Source: Allokutzneria sp. A3M-2-11 16
GTDB taxonomy: Bacteria > Actinomycetota > Actinomycetes > Mycobacteriales > Pseudonocardiaceae
Assembly: GCF_024213555.1 (NCBI RefSeq)
Contig: NZ_JANAVO010000020.1
Location: 1 to 64,000, forward strand
Direction: 5' to 3'
Length of the DNA: 64,000 nucleotides
Under the pieces are notes generated by a model that was not told the origin of the DNA, made no database searches, and worked only from the letters and a program-made list of their open reading frames with translations. A program made the translations under genes and the position numbers. This document shows positions 41,723 through 49,650 of the stretch, in pieces. Within the stretch, counting starts at the first letter, position 1. Every line of letters starts with the position of its first letter.

Positions 41723-43379
41723 CTGGTCGGCCGCACTCGTCGTCCTCCTGGTCGCTTTCGTCGTGCCCGCCTCGGCCGCGGGGTTGCCCGCGCCAGTGAC
41801 GGTGCAGCTGGACGGGGACCACCTCGACTGGCCGACGATGATCCGGCTCCTGCACGCCGATCGGGTGTCCGTCCGCCTGGCGGACCCGACGCGGCAAAAG
41901 ATGATCGAGAGCCGCCGTGGCGCGTTGGCCACAGTTGAGGCGGGGCAACGGGTCTACGGCTGGAACCAGGCTTTGGGCCCGTTGAAGGACCGCCCGCTCG
42001 GCCCGGATGAGCAACGCGAGTTCCAGCGACGCGTGCTGCGCTCGCACGCCGCCGGTGTCGGCCCCGCGCTGCCCTTCCTCCTCGCGCGACTGGCTTTGGT
42101 GTTGCGGGCCAACGCAATGGCGCGCGCGGCCATGGGCGTCCGGCCCGAACTGGTGGACCGGATGCTCGGCATGGTCAACAACGGCGTGGTTCCCGTGATG
42201 CCCGAGATCGGCTCGCTCGGCACCGGCGACCTCCAGCCGATGGCGGCGGCGGGCCTCGCCATGATGGGCGAGGACGTCCCGGTTTCCTACCGTGGCAAGC
42301 AGATGCCCGCCAAGACGGCGTTGCGCACGGCCGGGCTTCCGCAGCAGTTCCCGTTGGAGGCAGGAGAAGCGCTGCCGGTCGTCAGCGGCGGCAGCGTGCT
42401 CACCGCGCGCTACATCGACGCGATCGACCGGTCCGGGCGCGCCCTCGACAGCTTCACCGCCGGGTTCGCGCTGTTCCTCGAAGCGACACGCGCGGAACAG
42501 GGCGCTTTCGACGAGCGAACCCACGTCGAGCGGCGCATCCCCGAGGAGGTCGACGCCGCGCGGCAGATCCGCTCGCTGGTGTGCGGAACGCGGTGGATGA
42601 CCGACGAGGGACGCCGCGTCTCCGGGGAGCCCGACCCGCGCGTCCAGGACGCCACCTCGGTGCGCGCCGCCCCGCACATCCTCGGCGCGTTCCGCCAAAC
42701 CCTGCACACCGCGAAGGAAACCGTGACGCGGGAGGCGAACGCGTCCACCTCCAACCCGTTGCTGTTCGCCAAACCCGGCGGCGGCTACGAGTTCGTCATG
42801 GGCGGCAACTGGGCCGCCGCGCGGATCGGCCACGAGATCGACTCGCTCAACGCGCAGGTGGCCGATCTCGGTGTGCTGTCGGAGAACCTGTCCGGCAGAC
42901 TGATCGCGCCGAAGTGGAGCTACGGCCTGCCAGCGAACCTGGCGGGCGGTCCCATCGGCCTCAACTCGGGCATGGTGCAGGTGGTGACCGTCGCCTCCGC
43001 GCTGGTACCGGAGATGCAGCTCGCCGCCAACCCGGCGGGCACGTTGTCCCGGCCCGTCAAGGGCGGCCAGGAGGACCACAACACCATGGCCATGGCGTCC
43101 ATGCGCGGCCTCGCCGCGAACCTCGACCGCCTCGACACGGTGCTCGGCGTGCAGGTCATGCTCGGCGCACAGGGAATCGACCTGGTCCGGCCGAAAATGG
43201 CTTCTCTGCAACCGGGTGGCGGTACTTCGGCGATTTATTCTCTTGTGCGTCAACGCATTCAGCAGCTTGCTGACGATCGGTACATGACGCCGGACGTCGA
43301 GGCCGCCACCGCGCTCGTGCGCGATGGGTCGCTGTCTCGCGCTGTGCACGCTGCTGCTGCGACGCCTTGTGCGGCGTGA
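41715..43379 (+). CDS. Secreted HAL/PAL-family lyase lacking the MIO triad
   Basis: A 554-residue protein with the aromatic-amino-acid-lyase fold (VQLDGDHLDW..., VNNGVVPVMPEIGSLG, VQDATSVRAAPHILGAF, NASTSNPLLF, GGQEDHNTMAMASMR). The segment that normally reads GSVGASGDL is GSLGTGDL (residues 167-173): one residue shorter, with no Ala-Ser-Gly, so the MIO cofactor should not form in the usual way. The N-terminus is a clear signal peptide (MRNW, then hydrophobic, ASA cleavage about 21), and the start is backed by GGCGGAGG. MIO-less members such as ergothionase eliminate trimethylamine rather than ammonia. Extracellular action is inferred. Confidence 0.85.
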   Translation: MRNWSAALVVLLVAFVVPASAAGLPAPVTVQLDGDHLDWPTMIRLLHADRVSVRLADPTRQKMIESRRGALATVEAGQRVYGWNQALGPLKDRPLGPDEQREFQRRVLRSHAAGVGPALPFLLARLALVLRANAMARAAMGVRPELVDRMLGMVNNGVVPVMPEIGSLGTGDLQPMAAAGLAMMGEDVPVSYRGKQMPAKTALRTAGLPQQFPLEAGEALPVVSGGSVLTARYIDAIDRSGRALDSFTAGFALFLEATRAEQGAFDERTHVERRIPEEVDAARQIRSLVCGTRWMTDEGRRVSGEPDPRVQDATSVRAAPHILGAFRQTLHTAKETVTREANASTSNPLLFAKPGGGYEFVMGGNWAAARIGHEIDSLNAQVADLGVLSENLSGRLIAPKWSYGLPANLAGGPIGLNSGMVQVVTVASALVPEMQLAANPAGTLSRPVKGGQEDHNTMAMASMRGLAANLDRLDTVLGVQVMLGAQGIDLVRPKMASLQPGGGTSAIYSLVRQRIQQLADDRYMTPDVEAATALVRDGSLSRAVHAAAATPCAA

Positions 43380-43407
43380 TTTGGGCTTGCGGTGGGGCTT
43401 CCTTGCA

Positions 43408-43535
43408 TGGGCTGGGGTTCCAGCGTTTGTGGCTGGGCTTCCTGCTTGCGCGGGCTGGACTTCCAGCGTTCGCGGGCTGAACTTCCAGCGGAGTCGGCTG
43501 GACTTCCAGCGTGGGGCGCTGGGCTTCCAGCGTGG
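43408..43535. repeat. Array of GCTGGA-N2-TCCAGC palindromes
   Basis: Six 14-bp inverted repeats of the type GCTGGACTTCCAGC start at 43411, 43432, 43454, 43476, 43497 and 43518, spaced 21-22 bp. The array lies just after the lyase gene. It continues into the dispersed repeat that matches the window start in reverse complement. Confidence 0.85.
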
Positions 43536-43649
43536 GGGTCGGCTTGACCTGGGGCCCCTTGCGCGTGCCCTTGGGCCTCTCAGGGGCACGGGATGGAACC
43601 CCGGCCCTCGCGATGAGCGTATGGCACGCGCTCCCCAGGTAAAGCCGAC
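43536..43649. repeat. Dispersed repeat and left inverted repeat of the HNH unit
   Basis: 43536-43606 matches the reverse complement of the first ~72 bases of the window almost perfectly. 43585-43649 matches the reverse complement of 45072-45134 at roughly nine of ten positions, so the DUF222-HNH gene sits between inverted repeats. A run TTGACA (43709-43714) further right may be the -35 box of the HNH gene. Confidence 0.8.
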
Positions 43650-43767
43650 CGTTTCGTGGGCGGCCTGCGGTGGGGCAGAGCCTGGGTTTTTCCTTGTGTG
43701 GCACCGATTTGACATACTGAAAAGTTGTGATTGAGTGGAGGTATCCGCACTGGAGGGAGGTGTGATC

Positions 43768-44988
43768 ATGTTGGATACCAAGGCAATCAAGGATCTACTC
43801 GCCGCGCAGCTGGCGGCCAACGACTCCTACCAGTTGCCCGAGAACGACCACCTGGAGTTCCTGCTGGAGTTGGAGACGATCGGCAGGCTCCTGACCGCGG
43901 TGAAAACCGACGCCAACACTCAGGCTGATGACCGTGTCCTGCACGCCACCTACGGGTGTAAAGACCTGGCGATGCTGTTGTGCGGCAAGCTGAAGATCCA
44001 CCCGAGTGAGGCGAAGCGGCGCACGAGGTTGGTGCGGGAGTTGCCGAATCTCCCCCACACCCGCGACGCGATGTATGCCGGGGAGATCAGTGGCGAGCAT
44101 GCGTTGGTGATCTCGGATGCCATCAAGCGTCTCCCGTCGGAGTATGTGGCGGATGCGGATCGGGTGTTGGCTGATGTGGCGTCGACGTTGGACCCGCAGT
44201 TCCTCATGCGCGCCGGAAAATACGTGCGGACCGTGGTCGACCCCGATGGTGTCTACCGCGATGAGAAGGACGCGATTGCGCGGCGTGCGGCGCGGATGTT
44301 CCGGGACAAGGACGGAAGCCTGTCTTTCAGTGCCACGGTGGGTCCGCTCGATGGCGAGAAGATCTTCAACTTCCTGATGGCGTTGTCCAAACCCAGGAGC
44401 GTGGACGGGGAGAAAGACCCCCGTACCTTCGAACAGCGGTTGGCCGATGCCTTCGTCGAAGCGATGACGATCGCGATGACCGCCCGCGACCTCCCCGGAC
44501 TCCCGCGCTCCCTACTGGTCGTCACGATGGACGCCGACAACCTGAAGGACAAGACCGGGTGCGCCCGGACTGACACTGGGCAGCCGGTGTCCCCGGGACT
44601 GGCCCAGCACACCGCCTGTGACGCCGACATCGCCCACATCGTCCTCGGAAGCGAAGGGGAACCCCTCGCCTACGGACGCACACGACGACTCGCCTCACCG
44701 GCTCAGCGGAGAGCACTCGCGGTGCGGGACAAGGGATGCGCCTTCCCCGGCTGCGATCGGCCCCCGGCATGGACGGAAGCTCATCATGTGGTGCACTGGA
44801 TCGACGGCGGGCCGACCGACCTCGACAACCTCGTCCTGCTCTGTGTGTATCACCATCATGTGATGCACGAACAGGATTGGGTGATCATCTTCGAGCAGGG
44901 GATACCGGCGTTCATCCCGCTGAAGTGGATCGACCCTGACCAGGCACCGTTACGGAACATCAGGGTGGATTGCCCACTGACGCTATAA
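43768..44988 (+). CDS. DUF222-HNH endonuclease (13E12 repeat family)
   Basis: A 406-residue protein with an N-terminal DUF222 helical domain (about 10-290) and a C-terminal HNH nuclease motif (DKGCAFPGCDRPPAWTEAHHVVHWIDGGPTDLDNLVLLCVYHHHVMH, with the Cys and His metal ligands intact). This is the family of the 13E12 repeats of mycobacteria, present in many dispersed copies in actinobacteria; its function is not settled. ATG 43768 has an ideal GAGGGAGG ribosome-binding site. It is flanked by inverted repeats, which suggests a mobile or once-mobile unit. Confidence 0.88.
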   Translation: MLDTKAIKDLLAAQLAANDSYQLPENDHLEFLLELETIGRLLTAVKTDANTQADDRVLHATYGCKDLAMLLCGKLKIHPSEAKRRTRLVRELPNLPHTRDAMYAGEISGEHALVISDAIKRLPSEYVADADRVLADVASTLDPQFLMRAGKYVRTVVDPDGVYRDEKDAIARRAARMFRDKDGSLSFSATVGPLDGEKIFNFLMALSKPRSVDGEKDPRTFEQRLADAFVEAMTIAMTARDLPGLPRSLLVVTMDADNLKDKTGCARTDTGQPVSPGLAQHTACDADIAHIVLGSEGEPLAYGRTRRLASPAQRRALAVRDKGCAFPGCDRPPAWTEAHHVVHWIDGGPTDLDNLVLLCVYHHHVMHEQDWVIIFEQGIPAFIPLKWIDPDQAPLRNIRVDCPLTL

Positions 44989-45005
44989 CCCCAGGAACGG
45001 CGCAG

Positions 45006-45029
45006 CGCTGGAACGTGAGGGTTCCAGCG
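45006..45029. terminator. Hairpin downstream of DUF222-HNH gene
   Basis: CGCTGGAAC (45006-45014) and GTTCCAGCG (45021-45029) form a perfect 9-bp stem with a 6-nt loop, 17 bases after the HNH stop. It is also a member of the GCTGGA/TCCAGC palindrome family, so repeat and terminator roles may coincide. Confidence 0.55.
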
Positions 45030-45071
45030 TGGTGCGGGCGTGGGCTGAAAAGTAAGGGGCGCAAGGGAATC

Positions 45072-45134
45072 GAGGCTTTACCTGGGGTGCGCGTGCCATA
45101 CGCTCGCGCGCGAGGGCCGGGTTCCTCCCGTGCC
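45072..45134. repeat. Right inverted repeat of the HNH unit
   Basis: The reverse complement matches 43585-43649 with only a few mismatches and short gaps, including the shared block GAGCGTATGGCACGCGC and CCCCAGGTAAAGCC. The rest of the 281-bp gap (44989-45269) has no supported gene. Confidence 0.75.
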
Positions 45135-45269
45135 AGCCGGGAATGCCGGTGTTGTCGCCGACGACGAAAGACACGGGCTCACCGCCGAAAGAACTCTCCG
45201 GCTCCCGCCGATCGGACCACGTGGCAAGCGCATGACGCCCGACTGCTCACGTCCCGTGCCGTGCGCACC

Positions 45270-45776
45270 TCAACTGCGGCGCCCCGCTCTGCCACGGAAT
45301 GAGGGCGGTCGCTTGAAGCTCCGGCCGAACCGGAACGCCCGCGAGAAGGACTCCATGGTCACCGGCACCACGATCATCAAGAGGACGACGGCGAGCAGTC
45401 CACCGCTCTCAGTCCCCTGGAACAGCCACTCCGTCCAGCTCGCCCGGTCCCGCGGAGCCGAGTAGCCCGCCCAGACGAGAGTCCACAGCCAACCAGCGGC
45501 CAACGCCAACAGGACGGCTGATCGCAAGGCGCCCCAGTCCCTGCGGAGGCGGCGGCGTTCGTTGTCCAGGAACCTGTCCGTCAGGTTCTCGAAGTGGGAC
45601 AGCAGATCGCCGCGCACGCGACTGCCGGTTGGAGTGAGTTCGACGAGTTCACCTACCGCCTTGAGCTGCTTCGTCTCGCGCGTCCGCTTGCGGCCCTCCT
45701 GCGCGAGGAAGAGCAGCAAGGTGATCAGGGGTGCCAGCGCCACGCCGAGGACGCGGAACACCATCTCGACCGTCAT
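45270..45776 (-). CDS. Membrane protein of unknown function
   Basis: A 168-residue protein from ATG 45776 (MTVEMVFRVLG). One membrane helix lies near the N-terminus (about 5-24), followed by a charged helical loop (25-85) and two further helices (about 90-110 and 124-142). The C-terminus is basic. No family recognised. It is followed on the minus strand by inter-repeat sequence. Confidence 0.6.
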   Translation of the reverse strand: MTVEMVFRVLGVALAPLITLLLFLAQEGRKRTRETKQLKAVGELVELTPTGSRVRGDLLSHFENLTDRFLDNERRRLRRDWGALRSAVLLALAAGWLWTLVWAGYSAPRDRASWTEWLFQGTESGGLLAVVLLMIVVPVTMESFSRAFRFGRSFKRPPSFRGRAGRRS

Positions 45777-45841
45777 GACCGCGACGATCCCGCACTGATG
45801 ATCATCGACGCCACGTCCGTGACGGCATTCGCCTGATTTGA

Positions 45842-46294
45842 TCAGCCGACGGAGGTCGTTTCGCGCCGGTAGAAGTACTGCATGAGCCCGTCCTTGAAGC
45901 TGGCGACCTTGTCGTAGAGCGCGCGGGCCTCGGCGTCCTCCAGGGTGTTCCAGTACAGGCGCGGGGCGCCGTGCTCCTCGGCGTCCCGCGCCACCCACTC
46001 GATCATGGCCGACGCGACACCCCGACGCCGGACCTCCGGGGCCACGAACAGATCGGCCATGTAGCACCTCCCAGCACCCCAGATGCTCGCGTGGAACACG
46101 TAGTGCGCCACGCCGACCGCCTTGCCGTCCAGCCGGGCCAAGATCCCGCGCACCTGCCCGCCGTCGAGCAAACGCCCCCAGGTCTGCTCGTAGCCTTCGT
46201 CGCTGACCTCGGTGCCGAAGAACGAGTGGTGACCACGGGCCAGCACTTCCCAGTCGGCGCGGTCGGAAGCGGTCACGAAGCTGATCTCCACCAT
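45842..46294 (-). CDS. GNAT family N-acetyltransferase
   Basis: A 150-residue single GNAT domain. The acetyl-CoA binding motif A is in MADLFVAPEVRRRGVASAMIEWV (R/Q-x-x-G-x-G/A pattern RRRGVA), and LYWNTLEDAEARALYDKV is motif B with the conserved Tyr. Substrate unknown. It stands alone between a membrane protein and a small secreted protein, both on the same strand but with separate gaps. Confidence 0.88.
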   Translation of the reverse strand: MVEISFVTASDRADWEVLARGHHSFFGTEVSDEGYEQTWGRLLDGGQVRGILARLDGKAVGVAHYVFHASIWGAGRCYMADLFVAPEVRRRGVASAMIEWVARDAEEHGAPRLYWNTLEDAEARALYDKVASFKDGLMQYFYRRETTSVG

Positions 46295-46376
46295 GGCGCC
46301 CCATCCTGCCGCACCCCCAGGGCGGCGGAGCGGGGAAATCGGTCTCTCCCGAAGGAAGAGACCGATTCCGCGTCGC

Positions 46377-46748
46377 CTAGCAGGTGAACGTTCTCGACTC
46401 GGTCGTCTTCGAGCCGCCCTCGCTCAGCGCGTCGATGATCCCCCGGTACGTGTGCCTGCCGGTGCCGGTGCAGTCGAAGGTGATCGGCACGGTGCGGTTG
46501 CCCGTCCAGTGCGCCGTTGCCTTGTTCTGCCAGATGTTGCCGATCACGTGCCACTGCAGGACCCCGCGCCACCGCGACGTGGACGGGCACCCCAGCGACT
46601 GCCCCTTCACGGTGATGGTGTTGCCGGACTTCGCGGGCGCGGTCATGCCGAACTGGCACGCCTCGACGCCGCCCCCGGATGCGGTCGCCGACGGGGCCCC
46701 GGCGAGCAGTGCGATCGCGGCCATCCCGACACAGAGTGTCTTCTTCAC
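46377..46748 (-). CDS. Small secreted protein, Ig-like
   Basis: A 123-residue exported protein from GTG 46748 with a clear signal peptide (MKKTLCVGMAAIALLAGAPSATAS). The mature part is beta-rich with three Cys, probably disulfide-linked (ACQFG, LGCPS and the C-terminal TFTC). A GAGGAGGGAA ribosome-binding site precedes the start. No known family. It follows the LuxR-type regulator on the same strand, with an 89-base gap. Confidence 0.65.
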   Translation of the reverse strand: MKKTLCVGMAAIALLAGAPSATASGGGVEACQFGMTAPAKSGNTITVKGQSLGCPSTSRWRGVLQWHVIGNIWQNKATAHWTGNRTVPITFDCTGTGRHTYRGIIDALSEGGSKTTESRTFTC

Positions 46749-46837
46749 GCGTTCCCTCCTCGTATCGCTGAAGAAAGCCACTTCATCGTCGGGGGGATCG
46801 CGGGGCGGCGTGGCCACCCGAACAACCCACAAACGCC

Positions 46838-47494
46838 TCAGAGTTCGTCCAGCGACACCAGGCCGTCCTGGATCGCGCGCGCCACGAGGGTCGCCTTCGT
46901 CCGCGCGGGCCGACCGGCGTTGGCGTACTTGATCCGCACCCGGTCGAGGTAGCAGTTGATGGTGTTGACGGACAGGTTCAGCACCTTGCTGACCGTGTCC
47001 TTCGACTCGCACTGGAACCACTCCAGCAGCACGTCGACCTCGCGCGGGGTCAGCCTCGGGCGGCCGGAGCGGCTGTCGGTGCCCATCGCGCCGGCGAGGA
47101 TCGGTGGTACGTAAGGAACGTGCCGCGCCGCCGCCCGGATCGCCTCGATCAGGTGCGCCTCGCCCTCGGCCTTGGTGAGGTAGGTGGCCGCGCCGAGTTC
47201 GAGGCAGGTCAACGCGATGTCCTGGTCCTCGCGCATGGTGTAGACGACGACCGGCCGCCCGGAGTCGGCGAGCCTGCGCAGATCCCCGTACCCCGGACCG
47301 GGTCCGGTCAGGTACAGGTCCAGCACGACCACGTCCGCCGCGCGGCCGGGATCGTGCCACGCGGCCCCGGCGTCGGGCCCCCGGCCGAGCACGCTGATCG
47401 GCGGATCCGCCGCCGCGCACCAGGCGGACACCCCGGCCAGGATCGCCGGATGGTCGTCGACGATGATTACGCTGGTTCCCCTGTGTGATGCCAT
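46838..47494 (-). CDS. LuxR-type (NarL/FixJ) response regulator
   Basis: A 218-residue response regulator. Receiver domain: SVIIVDDHPAIL carries the acidic pair and VVVLDLYLTG the phospho-acceptor Asp. The C-terminal HTH (about 150-218) has LTPREVDVLLEWFQCESKDTVSKVLNLSVNTINCYLDRVRIKYANAGR, a LuxR-type domain with CYLDRVRIKY in place of the usual THxxxI-K-L. It overlaps the degenerate sensor gene by 28 bases and is the output of the two-sensor cluster. Confidence 0.9.
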   Translation of the reverse strand: MASHRGTSVIIVDDHPAILAGVSAWCAAADPPISVLGRGPDAGAAWHDPGRAADVVVLDLYLTGPGPGYGDLRRLADSGRPVVVYTMREDQDIALTCLELGAATYLTKAEGEAHLIEAIRAAARHVPYVPPILAGAMGTDSRSGRPRLTPREVDVLLEWFQCESKDTVSKVLNLSVNTINCYLDRVRIKYANAGRPARTKATLVARAIQDGLVSLDEL

Positions 47495-48552
47495 ATCGCT
47501 CGAACCCCCAGCCGGTCGGCGCACGGCAGCCGCGTGACGCTGACCAACCCCTTCCCCTCGTTCGGGGCGGCCGACGCGGGAGCGTCCGCCACCACGCTCA
47601 CCGTGACTGTCGAAGCGCGCCGGGCGACCGTTACCCGGGCGGACGACCGTGCCGCGCTCAGCACGGCCAGCACCGGCTCGGTCAACGCCCGCCGCGCACC
47701 GAGCGGTGGGACGGAGCACGCGCCCATGACGGCGAACCGCACCACCAGGCCGCGTCTTTCCGCGACCTCGATGCAGGCTCGCAGCTCGTGCAGCAGCGGA
47801 TCGGGGGTGTCGTCGTGCTCGGCCAGCAACCTCCGCATCCTGGCGGCCTCCGCCGCGCAGCGCTGCCGCACACCGTCGTCGGCCGGGTCCAGTCCCCCAC
47901 CGGACAGCCCGGCGAGCAGCGGCACGGTGGTCGCCGTGAGCCCCGCGTAGCGCTGCTGACGGTCGGCGTGCAACTGCTCCGCCATGACCTCCGCGGTGCG
48001 ATGCCGCTCCTGCTCGTCGGCGATCCGCGTCGCCGTGACGACCATGCGGCGCAACGCGGACACCGCGACACCGACCGCGAACGGGAGACCGAAAACGCTG
48101 AAGTTCGAGATCGCGAGCCGGGCCAGCGCTTCCGGCTCGGCCAGCCCAGCGGACCACAATTGCAGTGGTGCTACTGCATAACCGGCGGCGAGGTAGCCCA
48201 CGAGCACGTGGATCGGGCGGCCCCACAACAACAGCACGCCGAGCCAGGCTGACAGATCGTCGGCGCCGTGCGGCGACCCCACCAGATGTCGCGGTTCCAC
48301 CGCCGCGGTGGCCACCACCGCTCCGACGAACACCACGACCAACAGGACGCGACTGGTCCGGTTCGTGGCACCGATCACCGCGGTGACACCGGCGAGGACC
48401 ACGAACACCACCGCTTCGACGGCGGGCGACCGGTACATCCACGTGTTGGTGACGAGCATCGGCAAGTAGAGTCCGAAAAGGACGGTCACCGTGATCACCA
48501 GGGTGGCCAACCGCATTCCATCGAGCAGTCGTGCTGTCGCGCCCTCAACCAC
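47467..48552 (-). CDS. Degenerate sensor-kinase-like membrane protein
   Basis: A 361-residue membrane protein with about five or six N-terminal helices, then a cytoplasmic region aligned with the neighbouring kinase (RQQRYAGLTATTVPLLAGL). The conserved phospho-accepting His is absent: the partner has LLHDTTATTLL. The ATP-binding domain is shortened, lacking a clear N-box and G1 DxGxG. It is probably a non-catalytic partner or allosteric subunit. GTG 48552 overlaps the upstream kinase stop by 8 bases. Confidence 0.7.
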   Translation of the reverse strand: MVEGATARLLDGMRLATLVITVTVLFGLYLPMLVTNTWMYRSPAVEAVVFVVLAGVTAVIGATNRTSRVLLVVVFVGAVVATAAVEPRHLVGSPHGADDLSAWLGVLLLWGRPIHVLVGYLAAGYAVAPLQLWSAGLAEPEALARLAISNFSVFGLPFAVGVAVSALRRMVVTATRIADEQERHRTAEVMAEQLHADRQQRYAGLTATTVPLLAGLSGGGLDPADDGVRQRCAAEAARMRRLLAEHDDTPDPLLHELRACIEVAERRGLVVRFAVMGACSVPPLGARRALTEPVLAVLSAARSSARVTVARRASTVTVSVVADAPASAAPNEGKGLVSVTRLPCADRLGVRAIWHHTGEPA

Positions 48553-49639
48553 GGGGCCACTCCAGCCGCACGGTGGTCCCCCGGCCGTCGCGGGACTCGA
48601 CGATCGCCCGACCTCCAGCCCGTGCCAGGCGACCCACGATAGAGCCCGACAGCCCGTGCGCTCCCGGAGAAACCCGCGCGGGATCGAATCCGCGCCCTTC
48701 GTCGACGACCTCGACCACGGCCCTGTCCTGGTGCCCGACCAGGCGCAGCACCACTTCGCTGACTCCGGCGTGGCGCCACGCATTGGTCAACGCCTCCCGC
48801 GTGGCGAGGAACAACGCGATCGCCGCGGCCGAGGGCAGCGCGACCGACCCGCTCATCTCTTGCCGGACGTTCAGGCGGCTTTCCCGGGCGGCACCGTCCA
48901 ACAACGCAGGCAGGTCAACACTGTCCACTGTGGTCAGTGGTGCCTCGGTGAGCACCTCGAGGTCCCTGTCGGCCTGCTCGCACAACCACATCTCGCGGCG
49001 CGGCACAGTCCCCATTCCGACCATCAGCAACGTCGTCGCGGTCGTATCGTGCAGCAGGGCGAGGAACTCGCGATGGTCGGCTCGCCGCGCGGCCGCGACA
49101 GCCGCCTCACGCCGCTCGCGTTCCTCCTGCGCGTGCAACTGATCCGTCGTGCGCGCAGCACGCCTGAGGATGCCGAAGAGCCCGCGGGACAACCCCGCCG
49201 TCGCCACGATCCAGACGCACAACGGGAGCCCTGCCGACCACTCCATCGGAGCGGCGATCACCGTCCCGGCCACATGTGCGCCAACGAGAAGCGCCGTCGC
49301 CACCAACCCGAACGTCAGGCTCGTGTGCCATTGATAAGCAGCCGCCGCGATCGTGCTCACGACGAGCGTCCAACTGGTGCCGTCGTACACCGCCGAGCCG
49401 AACACGGTCCACGGCTGCGTCACGCAAAGCCCAATGATGACAACGAGATCGACGCCAGGGTGTCTCAGCAGGAACACGTAGGCGCTGGTCCACAGCACCA
49501 GTAGAACTGCTACCGCGGCCGTGCTCAGTCGCATGTCCGGCGGCACGGCGAGCACCGCGAGCGGCGCGCAGACGAACACGACCGCGATCCGCGCCACCGC
49601 CGCGTACCGAAGCCCGAAGCGCTCCAGCGCCCGCTCCAC
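48545..49639 (-). CDS. Sensor histidine kinase, HisKA_3 type
   Basis: A 364-residue kinase with about six N-terminal membrane helices (about 15-150). The dimerisation/phospho-acceptor helix is at EFLALLHDTTATTLLMVG (His). The HATPase domain has ALTNAWRHAG (N-box) and VVDEGRGFDP (G1), then GLSGSIVGRLARAGGR. It should phosphorylate the LuxR-type regulator two genes downstream. The signal is unknown; there is no large extracellular domain. GTG 49639 start. Confidence 0.85.
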   Translation of the reverse strand: MERALERFGLRYAAVARIAVVFVCAPLAVLAVPPDMRLSTAAVAVLLVLWTSAYVFLLRHPGVDLVVIIGLCVTQPWTVFGSAVYDGTSWTLVVSTIAAAAYQWHTSLTFGLVATALLVGAHVAGTVIAAPMEWSAGLPLCVWIVATAGLSRGLFGILRRAARTTDQLHAQEERERREAAVAAARRADHREFLALLHDTTATTLLMVGMGTVPRREMWLCEQADRDLEVLTEAPLTTVDSVDLPALLDGAARESRLNVRQEMSGSVALPSAAAIALFLATREALTNAWRHAGVSEVVLRLVGHQDRAVVEVVDEGRGFDPARVSPGAHGLSGSIVGRLARAGGRAIVESRDGRGTTVRLEWPRG

Positions 49640-49650
49640 ATCCGGTGAAG

